Shown piece after piece: positions 25,058 to 34,600 of a stretch of 64,000 nt of DNA (within the stretch, counting starts at the first letter, position 1; the number at the start of each line of letters is the position of its first letter). This stretch comes from Anaeromyxobacter sp. Fw109-5 (GTDB lineage: Bacteria > Myxococcota > Myxococcia > Myxococcales > Anaeromyxobacteraceae). Position numbers and translations under genes: made by a program. Under the pieces are notes generated by a model that did not search any database, was not told the DNA's origin, and worked only from the letters and a program-made list of their open reading frames with translations. Location: contig NC_009675.1 in assembly GCF_000017505.1 (NCBI RefSeq), positions 2,604,001 through 2,668,000 on the forward strand, read 5' to 3'.

Positions 25058-27272
25058 TTGAAGATCTCCCCCGTCACTCGGTTGTTCTCCAATGCATCTT
25101 TGGCGGCGGCCCGCAGAGCCTCATCTGGAAGCGCCTCGACGGCCTTCCTAACCTCCGGCATCCATGCCTTCAGCTTCTTGGGCGGCAACGACTTCGGGTA
25201 TCCCTTTCCGCTCGAACGATACTTCGCATCCCAGACAACGATGGACTCCGACTTCGGGTCATACGTGATGAAGTCCGGGCCCTTCTCGGAAACCTTGCCC
25301 GGTCCCTGGATGGGCTCATGGCCGCCCTTGAGCGCGGCATTCCAGCCCTTCTCTTCCGCTATCGCGCCGTTCACATGGCGCGGGTTGCCACCAGAGATCC
25401 TCGTGGGTCCCCCAGCCCTCGCCTCCATGTTCTTGGGGAATCGCTCGGCCGCAGACAACCCCTCCGCTCCGGCCGCAACCGTCCTGCCGTCCGCGGTCAC
25501 ACCCGCCAGCGCCGGCTTCGGCATCGGGCGAATGTTCTTCAGCCCGCGCCACACGCCAACGCCGGCCTCGCCGAGCGTCATGACCGTGGTGGCTGCGCCG
25601 ACACCGAACTCGCACGCTCCCGCCGTGCTCTGCATGCTCGCGGGCAGGCCGCTCACGTCGCCGACCGGCAGGACTCCGTTCCCACCGCCCAGGGCGCAAC
25701 CCATCACGTGAGCGCGCGCCGGTGTCGCCGTCCAGAACTCCCTCGTGTTCTTGGCAACGTCGCTGTTGTAGACGGCGTCGGAAACCGGCCGGGCGTTGCA
25801 CTTCACGTAACCGGCGAGCCACTGGGGTGAGTGGCTGGAGGCGTTGAACGCTGCGCCGTCGATGTTCCTCCAGTCATCGACTTCACCAGCGGCGCAACCC
25901 TGCAGCCAGTTGCCCGCGTCCGCGTTCTGATCGTTGAGCACCGCTTGATACTTCATGTCCTGCTGTGCTCTCGCCGATGTCGATTCTGGTTGCCCAACAT
26001 CCAACCCGAGCGGGTCCACATACAGCAGCGGGTTCCCCGCCGCGTAGACGAACGTCGCGAGACGTCCGGGTTGCATGAGCCGCTCGTCGCTCGCCTCGAG
26101 CGGATCCTCCGACAGGAACCTCCCGACGCTCGGGTCGTACCACCGCTGCTGCGCGTAGCTCAGTCCGACGTCCGCGTCCCAGTGCTGCCCCGCATACGCG
26201 AGGCTCGCCTCGGCGGCGCCAGGCGCACCCAGGCCGCGGAACCCGCCCCACGCGTCGTAACGGTACAGCGAGGACGACCCGTCGCTCCGCACCCGCCCGA
26301 CGATGGTGTCGAGCCCGTCGTGCATGAGCCGCTCGCTGCCGGCCGGCGTCCCGCCCGCTCCGTAAGCGCTCACCCCGACGACGAGCCCGCCCATCCGCTC
26401 GTACACGAGGCGCGTGCCGCTCGGCGCCACCTCCTCCACGAGGTCGTCCGCGCCCCACAGGTAACGGCTGTCACCGGTCGGACCGCTCTTCTCGATCCGG
26501 CGTCCGGCGAAGTCGTAACGGTACGTGAACGTGTCGACCGTGCCGCCTCCGCCAGCCACGGCCGGGCCGAGCTTGGCCTCGGCGAGCCTCCCGGCGGCGT
26601 CCCAGGTGAGCTCCTTCTTGCTCGTGCCACGCGTCTCGACCTTCACGCGTCCGGCGAGGTCCACCGTGTACGCGACCACCGCGACGCCCTGCTCGTCCGT
26701 GATGGACTCGAGCCCGCCCCGAGCGTCGTACCCGTACGTCTGCACCGCGCCCGTCGCCACGCCCCACCCGTCCGGGCCCAGGTCGCCCGAGAACGGCGTG
26801 ACGTGCTTCTCCGCCAGGCGGCTGCCGTCCCCGCCCAGCTGGTACAGCTTCGCCGTGCCGTCCGCGTAGGCGACGCCGGTCAGCCGGTCCGCCCGGTCGT
26901 ACCCGTACGACGTCAGCTCCGGCACCGTGACCGTCTCGCCCGTGTACTCCTCGCTCGTGCGGTTCCCGCGCTCGTCGTAGCCGTAGCGATACCGCACCAG
27001 CGGGGACTCGGAGAGCTCGCAGCTCTCTCCGGCGGCGACGTTCGACACCAGCGTCACGCGTCCGCGATCGTCGTAGCGGCGGCACTCGTGCAGCACGCCG
27101 TCCGCGACGTCCAGGAGGCGATCGCCTCCGGCCTCCCAGGTGAGCGTCGTCGACCTCGCGCCGGAGGCGATCGTCTGGAGACGGTCGAACGCCGGGTCGT
27201 AGCCGTAGTCGATCGTCCCGGCGGGCGACGTCATGGAGTCGAGCTGGCCGCTCGCGGTCCGCGCGTAAGAGA
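25042..27272 (-). CDS. Orphan Rhs core with PD-(D/E)XK-like toxin tip (module 1)
   Basis: A promoterless-looking Rhs fragment without secretion or shell domains. It begins at a fusion with a truncated RAYT gene (near 27272) at the Rhs sequence SYARTASGQLD. YD repeats and the RHS core RYDAWGGFRGLG...RFLSEDP follow, nearly identical to the full-length gene. After RFLSEDP the sequence is unique: FVYAAGNPLLYVDPLGLD, a ~200-residue linker, and a C-terminal nuclease-like domain. That domain shows KGPDFITYD (Asp at 25275-25273) and VVWDAKY (D-A-K at 25230-25222), a PD-(D/E)XK pattern. The first plausible internal start is ATG 27234 (730 residues). The frame is also open through the RAYT piece up to 27630 by chance. 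It is probably a stored cassette expressed only after recombination. Confidence 0.8.
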
Positions 27273-27659
27273 GTCGAGCACGTCCTCCGGGCTGACGAGC
27301 GCGACCGCGCTGTAGCTGCTCGGCGCCCAGAACGCCTCCCACCGTCCCAACGAGGCGTTCAGCGCGCGGGCGACGAGAGAGTCGAGGTACTGCTCGAAGG
27401 CGGGCAGCTGCGCGTCGGGATCCGTGACCACGAGATGAAAATGGTTGGAGAGCACGCAGAACGCGTGGACCAGCACGCCGAAGCGCTCGGCGGCGACTGC
27501 CAGGACGTAGAGGAAGACCTCGTTCACGACCGCCGACGGCCGGAGCAGGAACTGCCTCTGCGCGCAGCGACGCGTGACGAGATAGGTGGTTCCCGGAAGA
27601 ACCTGACGAGGCGCGGTCACTCCTGCCCACCTCGCAGGAGGCGTGCCACCGAGATTCAC
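27273..27659 (-). pseudogene. Truncated RAYT transposase, 5' fragment (copy 2)
   Basis: The first ~129 codons match the intact RAYT nearly identically, including NHFHL and the Tyr region, and stop matching after SPEDVLD. At that point (27272/27273) the sequence switches to Rhs core, and the RAYT frame runs 13 more codons into it before a stop. Start and ribosome site are preserved. It lacks the C-terminal half, so it is not expected to be active alone. Confidence 0.9.
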
Positions 27660-27663
27660 CGTG

Positions 27664-27763
27664 CTTCCGCGCCCGCCACTCGGCGAGAGGTCCGCGGACC
27701 AGACGGCCGTCCGCGGAAATTACTCTGGGTCGGGGCCTCGGAAATTACTCTGGGTCGGGGCCT
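27664..27763. repeat. REP-like array 2 (two copies with hairpin)
   Basis: Copies lie at 27716-27738 and 27741-27763. The hairpin TCCGCGGAC / GTCCGCGGA stands just before the first (27691-27699 and 27709-27717). The order hairpin - copies - immunity gene end is the same as in array 1. Confidence 0.9.
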
Positions 27764-28305
27764 CGGCCTTTGCGTTGAAGGTCGTAAGCGGCAGGAGCCT
27801 TCACGCTGCGCGTGAGCCGCCAACCTCTATCGAGCAACCCACCTGCTTCACGTCCCACGAAGCACGACTTCACTCGTGCGCAGTTTGCGCGGACTGCACG
27901 CTCTAGAGAACGGTAGAGGTTCACGGACTGGGCCTCCGCCGAGATGGTCGAAGCCTCCCCGGAGATCATCACGCCTTCCGAATGAATACCGCCCGGCCTC
28001 AGCAGAATAGAGCCGGGGTTTGCCATTTGGTCAACCGCATACCTGACCTCCCCGGAGTATTGCGGTATGGCGCGCACCACGATCTCGGTTCCGGCGGGCG
28101 CGACGAGATACGCGCGCTCGCGTTGCGCGTCGCCATGAACCGCGACACCCGCCCCTGGGTCTTCGGCCAGACTGTGGACGTCCTCTATCATTGGTTGTTT
28201 GTGCGACCCAGCCACGACGTAGTGAACCCGCTGCCTTGACTCAAACTCCTTTAACACATGCAGTAGGTCCTGCCGCGTTAGGAAGAAGAGGATCTGAGTT
28301 GCCAT
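27745..28305 (-). CDS. Probable immunity protein for orphan toxin tip 2
   Basis: The 186-residue protein is not recognised. Its ATG lies one base after the stop of the orphan Rhs tip gene, behind a GGAGG site within that gene, so the two are co-translated. The N-terminal ~140 residues look like a folded alpha/beta domain (ATQILFFLTRQDLLHVLKEFE). The final residues GRGPDPE and the stop codon come from the REP-like repeat, exactly as in the immunity gene of module 1, though the two proteins share no other similarity. The immunity role is inferred from position. Confidence 0.65.
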   Translation of the reverse strand: MATQILFFLTRQDLLHVLKEFESRQRVHYVVAGSHKQPMIEDVHSLAEDPGAGVAVHGDAQRERAYLVAPAGTEIVVRAIPQYSGEVRYAVDQMANPGSILLRPGGIHSEGVMISGEASTISAEAQSVNLYRSLERAVRANCARVKSCFVGREAGGLLDRGWRLTRSVKAPAAYDLQRKGRGPDPE

Positions 28306-28306
28306 C

Positions 28307-30534
28307 TCATTCCTCCGCAGGTGGCGCGACTCGCTTCAGGGAAACGGGCGCCGGCGCCGATTTCGCCTTCGGAATAAGGAGCAGGTGATCTCCAGGCGTT
28401 TGTGCACGTATGCGAGCAGCATTTGCGGACTCACGCTTATCGGGCGTAACGCCATCCGCAAGAGTGTCAACAGTGTTGATCCGCAATGTCCGGCCGTTCT
28501 TCTGCGCTGTCACGTCCACCCAGGAGGAGCCCTTTCTCGAAAAGCCCGGACCGGGGAGGTATTCCTCCTTCCCACGCCCGCCACCGCCTGTCACGTCCCA
28601 GCCTCGCATTTCGAGTTCAGTGGCGATGTCCGCGTTCTGCTGTCGAGTTCTAGCGGAGCCGAGCCGCCCCGCGCCACCGGTGGTCGACCTGCCTCCCGCC
28701 AGGTTGATACGCGGTGACGGAACGGGCAGGTTCGGCGGCTTGATCAAACCGGTGGAACCACTTCCCGGCCTCAAGGCTGCCGCGGCGTACGCCGTGCTCT
28801 CGACGTGCCCGACCGTCGCCGTCACGTTGTACTTCGTCTCTTCGCTCACGCCCACCGCGTCCGAGATCGCGTAGGCAGTTGAAGCCGCCGGACCCGCAGT
28901 GACGGCGGCCAGAATCTGACCGTTCCTCGCACGCTGTGCTTGGACAGCGTCGACCCTGCTTGCCGGCACGACGAGCGGACCGCGGCTCATGTCCTGCGCG
29001 CCGGACGGAAGACTGATCGAGACGGGCCCCTCGCCATACTCAGCAGCGACGTCGATCGCGATGACGTCCTCACCGTCCGCAGCCTGGTCGATACCCCGTC
29101 GGTACGCGTTGATGTTCCGAGCGAGGACCTTGGCACCCTGACTGTTACCATCGGAGTCGAACACGTCCCCGACCTTCTGGTACCAGGGCAGCTTGTCCCA
29201 CGCGGCCTTGCGCCTGAGGTACTCCGCGTACCACTCGGCGTCTCGCGCCTTCTCTGCCTCCGTCATCGCGCGCTCGCCGAGCGGATCGATGAACGCGAGC
29301 GGGTTCCCATTCGCGTACGCCCAGGCATGCAGCGAAACCGGGTTCGTCGGATCCCCGAACACCGGATCCTCCGACAGGAACCTCCCGACGCTCGGGTCGT
29401 ACCACCGCTGCTGCGCGTAGCTCAGTCCGACGTCAGCGTCCCAGTGCTGCCCCGCGTATGCGAGGCTGGCCTCGGCGGCGCCAGGCGCACCCAGGCCGCG
29501 GAACCCGCCCCACGCGTCGTAACGGTACAGCGAGGACGACCCGTCGCTCCGCACCCGCCCGACGATGGTGTCGAGCCCGTCGTGCATGAGCCGCTCGCTG
29601 CCGGCCGGCGTCCCGCCCGCTCCGTAAGCGCTCACCCCGACGACGAGCCCGCCCATCCGCTCGTACACGAGGCGCGTGCCGCTCGGCGCCACCTCCTCCA
29701 CGAGGTCGTCCGCGCCCCACAGGTAACGGCTGTCACCGCCCGGACCGCTCTTCTCGATCCGGCGTCCGGCGAAGTCGTAACGGTACGTGAACGTGTCGAC
29801 CGTGCCGCCTCCGCCAGCCACGGCCGGGCCGAGCTTGGCCTCGGCGAGCCTGCCGGCGGCGTCCCAGGTGAGCTCCTTCCTGCTCGTGCCACGCGTCTCG
29901 ACCTTCACGCGTCCGGCGAGGTCCACCGTGTACGAGACCACCGCGACGCCCTGCTCGTCCGTGATGGACTCGAGCCCGCCCCGAGCGTCGTACGCGTACG
30001 TCTGCACCGCGCCCGTCGCCACCCCCCACCCGTCCGGGCCCAGATCGCCCGAGAACGGCGTGACGTGCTTCTCCGCCAGGCGGCTGCCGTCCCCGCCCAG
30101 CTGGTACAGCTTCGCCGTGCCGTCCGCGTAGGCGACGCCGGTCAGCCGGTCCGCCCGGTCGTACCCGTACGACGTCAGCTCCGGCACCGTGACCGTCTCG
30201 CCCGTGTACTCCTCGCTCGTGCGGTTCCCGCGCTCGTCGTAGCCGTACCGGTACCGCGCGAGCGGCGACTCGGAGAGCTCGCAGCTCTCTCCGGCGGCCA
30301 CGTTCGAGACCAGCGTCACGCGTCCGCGATCGTCGTAGCGGCGGCACTCGTGCAGCACACCGTCCGCGACGTCCAGGAGGCGATCGCCTCCGGCCTCCCA
30401 GGTGAGCGTCGTCGACCTCGAGCCGGAGGCGATCGTCTGGAGACGGTCGAACGCCGGGTCGTAGCCGTAGTCGATCGTCCCGGCGGGCGACGTCACGGAG
30501 TCGAGCTGGCCGCTCGCGGTCCGCGCGTAAGAGA
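28307..30534 (-). CDS. Orphan Rhs core with nuclease-like toxin tip (module 2)
   Basis: It has the same build as module 1: fusion to a truncated RAYT at 30534/30535, YD repeats, and RHS core to RFLSEDP. The sequence after the core stays almost identical to the full-length Rhs for a further ~120 residues (FGDPTNPVSLHAWAYANGNP ... QAADGED), then drifts and separates. The tip is RTRQQNADIATELEMRGWDVTGGGG, EEYLPGPG, GSSWVDVTAQKNGRTLRINTVD and RIRAQTPGDHLLLIPKAK. The E...WVDVT...TLRINTVD order is compatible with a restriction-endonuclease-like fold, but this is a guess from pattern. A possible GTG start lies at 30496. No secretion domain is present. Confidence 0.75.
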
Positions 30535-30924
30535 GTCGAGCACGTCCTCCGGGCTGACGAGCGCGACCGCGCTGTAGCTGCTCGGCGCCCAGAACGCCTC
30601 CCACCGTCCCAACGAGGCGTTCAGCGCGCGGGCGACGAGAGAGTCGAGGTACTGCTCGAAGGCGGGCAGCTGCGCGTCGGGATCCGTGACCACGAGATGA
30701 AAATGGTTGGAGAGCACGCAGAACGCGTGGACCAGCACGCCGAAGCGCTCGGCGGCCACCGCCAGGACGTAGAGGAAGACCTCGTTCACGACCGCCGACG
30801 GCCGGAGCAGGAACTGCCGCTGCGCGCAGCGACGCGTGACGAGATAGGTGGTTCCCGGAAGAACCTGACGAGGCGCGGTCACTCCTGCCCGCCTCGCAGG
30901 AGGCGTGCCACCAATATTCACCAC
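30535..30924 (-). pseudogene. Truncated RAYT transposase, 5' fragment (copy 3)
   Basis: The first ~130 codons of the RAYT gene (start MVNIGGTPPARRAG, one residue longer than in the other copies) end at the same codon (SPEDVLD) as copy 2 and fuse to Rhs core at the same base. The HUH motif is kept and the C-terminal half is absent. Confidence 0.9.
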
Positions 30925-30939
30925 GCTTCCGCGCGCGCC

Positions 30940-31167
30940 ACCCGGCGAGAGGTCCGCGGACCAGACGACCGTCCGCGGAAACTACTCTGGGTTGGGCCCC
31001 CGGGCCCCCGGCCTCCGGGTTTGGGGCCTCGAATTACTCTGGGTCGGGGCCTCGCGAATTACTCTGGGTCGGCGCCTTCCGGGGTTGAGGCCTCGAATTA
31101 CGCTGGGTCGGGGCCTTGGAAATTACTCTGGGTCGGGGCTTGGGAAATTACTCTGGGCCGGGGCCTT
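30940..31167. repeat. REP-like array 3 (six diverged copies)
   Basis: Copies lie near 30977-30999, 31031-31052, 31056-31078, 31095-31117, 31119-31141 and 31144-31167, with substitutions such as CTACTCTGGGTT, TTACGCTGGG and GGCCGGGG. It is longer and more degenerate than arrays 1 and 2. It sits just downstream of the immunity gene of the full-length Rhs, which here keeps its own stop (31184) outside the repeat. Confidence 0.9.
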
Positions 31168-31183
31168 TGCGGTCGGGGCTTGG

Positions 31184-31579
31184 CTACTTCACGGAATGCA
31201 GGAGGATCACCCCAGCCGCGTCTACGATCCTAGGCGACCCGAGACGGAGGTCGCCTCCGTCAAGATCATATGGGGTCAAGATCAGCTTGTTCATCCCCGA
31301 GCCCTGCAGGTGCACAGACACGACGCGTTGATTGCCACCAGTCCCACCGCCGGGAGTAGTGCCCATCGAGAACAGGGCAGCGACCGGCACGTCACCTCCC
31401 AGCTCTCGATTGCGCAGTTCGGATCGAAGAGCTTCGATCGTGCCGTCCTCCGAGAGGACGCAGGTAGGCTTGCCGCCGGGCGACTCGAGGACCACGAGAA
31501 ATGGTGGAAAGCTACCCTCCGTGCGGAGCAACGAGTAGGCAAGTTCGTAGCCGGGTCCGAGAAAGCTCTCTGGCGTCAT
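31184..31579 (-). CDS. Probable immunity protein for the full-length Rhs toxin
   Basis: A 131-residue, cytoplasmic, unrecognised protein (TPESFLGPGYELAYSLLRTEG ... LRLGSPRIVDAAGVILLHSVK). It begins 64 bases after the Rhs stop codon on the same strand, the position of immunity genes in Rhs loci. The ATG at 31579 is favoured over an in-frame start 12 codons earlier for lack of a ribosome site there. It should neutralise the deaminase-like tip, but no sequence feature proves that. Confidence 0.65.
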   Translation of the reverse strand: MTPESFLGPGYELAYSLLRTEGSFPPFLVVLESPGGKPTCVLSEDGTIEALRSELRNRELGGDVPVAALFSMGTTPGGGTGGNQRVVSVHLQGSGMNKLILTPYDLDGGDLRLGSPRIVDAAGVILLHSVK

Positions 31580-31643
31580 GTCACACTGATGTAATGGCGG
31601 CCGCGATGCCCGCACGAGCGTCCGCCGCCGTAATCCGGGGACG

Positions 31644-34600
31644 CTACTCGGCCTTCTTCGGTCTCGTGATACGCCCCTGCTGGCTTGCGGTTCCAGTCAC
31701 ATTGATGATGCCTGCCTCCTGCTGACGAGCTTCACACTGAGGGCACGCGAAGTGCGAACTCGCCTGCCGCGCGCCTTGCGCTTCCTCGCCGACGAAGTGG
31801 ATTCCGCGCGCTTCGGCATGTTGCCCCGCCTCGCCGGGAGCGTTGCTCGACGTCGTGCCGCGCACGAAACGGACCTGCGGACCGAAGATCTCGGTCGCCT
31901 TCGCGCGCGCTGCAGGCCCGGGCACCTGCCCCACCTGTGACACAACCACCGTGGCCGCCGGCGTCACGGTGACCGCCATCGGGATGCCCTGGCCGCCGTT
32001 TCCGAACTGAGCCCGATGGATGGCGTCGATGCCCGACTGCAGCTGTTCGTCGCTCCACGGCAGGACGGTGGCAGGCTGCCGCTGCGGGGCGGCAGCAGCA
32101 CCCATTTGCGAGAAGTCGACGGCACGCGCCGCCATCTGCTGCTGAGCCGCATCAGAAGTAGAGCCTCTCCGCATCCCGCCGAAGCCCGTGCCGGCAGCCA
32201 CGACGTCCGACGCCGCCCCAACCGCGACAGTCACCCTGTGCTGCATCTCTTCGCTCGCTCCAGCGAGACGAGCCGCCTCGTGCGCAACCGATGCCGTCAC
32301 GCCGCCCCTCATCGCCGCGAGCGTTTCCGCGTTTCGCGCCCGTTGTGCCTGCACCTCCTCGACCTTGCTCGCAGGCACGACGAGCGGCCCGGCGCTCATC
32401 TCCTGCGTGCCCGACGGAAGCGTGATCGAGACGGGGCCTTGCCCGTGCTCAGCAGCGACGTCGATCGCGACGACGTCCTCACCGTCCGCAGCCTGGTCGA
32501 TACCCCGTCGGTACGCGTTGATGTTCCGAGCGAGGACCTTGGCACCCTGACTGTTACCATCGGAGTCGAACACGTCCCCGACCTTCTGGTACCAGGGCAG
32601 CTTGTCCCACGCGGCCTTGCGCCTGAGGTACTCCGCGTACCACTCGGCGTCTCGCGCCTTCTCTGCCTCCGTCATCGCGCGCTCGCCGAGCGGATCGATG
32701 AACGCGAGCGGGTTCCCATTCGCGTACGCCCAGGCATGCAGCGAAACCGGGTTCGTCGGATCCCCGAACACCGGATCCTCCGACAGGAACCTCCCGACGC
32801 TCGGGTCGTACCACCGCTGCTGCGCGTAGCTCAGTCCGACGTCCGCGTCCCAGTGCTGCCCCGCATACGCGAGGCTCGCCTCGGCGGCGCCAGGCGCACC
32901 CAGGCCGCGGAACCCGCCCCACGCGTCGTAACGGTACAGCGAGGACGACCCGTCGCTCCGCACCCGCCCGACGATGGTGTCGAGCCCGTCGTGCATGAGC
33001 CGCTCGCTGCCGGCCGGCGTCCCGCCCGCTCCGTAAGCGCTCACCCCGACGACGAGCCCGCCCATCCGCTCGTACACGAGGCGCGTGCCGCTCGGCGCCA
33101 CCTCCTCCACGAGGTCGTCCGCGCCCCACAGGTAACGGCTGTCACCGGTCGGACCGCTCTTCTCGATCCGGCGTCCGGCGAAGTCGTAACGGTACGTGAA
33201 CGTGTCGACCGTGCCGCCTCCGCCAGCCACGGCCGGGCCGAGCTTGGCCTCGGCGAGCCTCCCGGCGGCGTCCCAGGTGAGCTCCTTCTTGCTCGTGCCA
33301 CGCGTCTCGACCTTCACGCGTCCGGCGAGGTCCACCGTGTACGCGACCACCGCGACGCCCTGCTCGTCCGTGATGGACTCGAGCCCGCCCCGAGCGTCGT
33401 ACCCGTACGTCTGCACCGCGCCCGTCGCCACGCCCCACCCGTCCGGGCCCAGGTCGCCCGAGAACGGCGTGACGTGCTTCTCCGCCAGGCGGCTGCCGTC
33501 CCCGCCCAGCTGGTACAGCTTCGCCGTGCCGTCCGCGTAGGCGACGCCGGTCAGCCGGTCCGCCCGGTCATAACCGTACGACGTCAGCTCCGGCACCGTG
33601 ACCGTCTCGCCCGTGTACTCCTCGCTCGTGCGGTTCCCGCGCTCGTCGTAGCCGTACCGGTACCGCGCGAGCGGCGACTCCGAGAGCTCGCAGCTCTCTC
33701 CGGCGGCGACGTTCGAGACCAGCATCACCCGTCCCCGCTCGTCGTAGCGGCGGCACTCGTGCAGCACGCCGTCCGCGACGTCCAGGAGGCGATCGCCCCC
33801 GGCCTCCCAGGTGAGCGTCGTCGACCTCGAGCCCGAGGCGATCGTCTGGAGACGGTCGAACGTCGGGTCGTAGTCGTAGTCGATCGTCTCGGCCGGCGAC
33901 GACACGGAGTCGCGCGACGTCACGGAGTCGAGCTGGCCGCTCGCGGTCCGCGCGTACGAGACGGTCTGCGCGCCGCGGGTGATGCCCGTGAGTAGCCGGC
34001 GGTCGTCGCCGTAGGCGAACGAGATCGTGGTCGTGCCAGCCGAGCGCGTCTCGACGACGCGCACCAGCTGGTCGAGCGGATCGTAGTCCGCCTGGACCGC
34101 CGTCAGATCGCTCCCGGCGACCCCGCTGTACCCCGTGACCAGCGCGCGGCCGCGCCCGTCGAGCGCGCGGTGCGTGCCGACTCCCGTGGGATCGACGACG
34201 TCCGCGGCGCCGTTCGCCCACGTCGTCGTCCACGTCGCCCCGCCGCGCCTGCGGAAGATCTGGCGGCCCAGGTAGTCGTAGTCGAACCCCTGCCCCGCGC
34301 TGCCGCCGGAGGCAGGCGTGATCGCGGTGAGCTCCCCGCGGGCGTCGTACGCGTACTGGAACTTGCCGATCCCCCGCGGCTGCGTGACCGAGACGAGCTC
34401 GGCTCGAGGACCGTAATCGTACATCCAGCGATCCTGCTCGTCGCCGGGGCCGTGCTTCATGGACGCCAGGTTGCCGGCGGCGTCGTAGGTGAACTCCTTG
34501 AGGTCGAAGCTCGACCCGCGGCCGAACCGCTCGGTCGCGAGGAGCCCTCGAGCATCCCAGGTCAGCCGCCGCTCGCGCAGGTCGGGCGTGAGCTCGACGA

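Noticed and set aside
27234-27630. Extension of the module 1 Rhs frame into the RAYT fragment as a true N-terminus
   Set aside because: The extra codons are the RAYT coding sequence read in a wrong frame (Arg-rich). The opening is chance at this GC content.
24344-31167. REP-like arrays considered as a CRISPR or as IS terminal inverted repeats
   Set aside because: Copies are ~23 bp, irregularly spaced and without spacer-sized unique sequence. They flank an HUH (RAYT) gene, which fits REP elements better than DDE-type insertion sequences.
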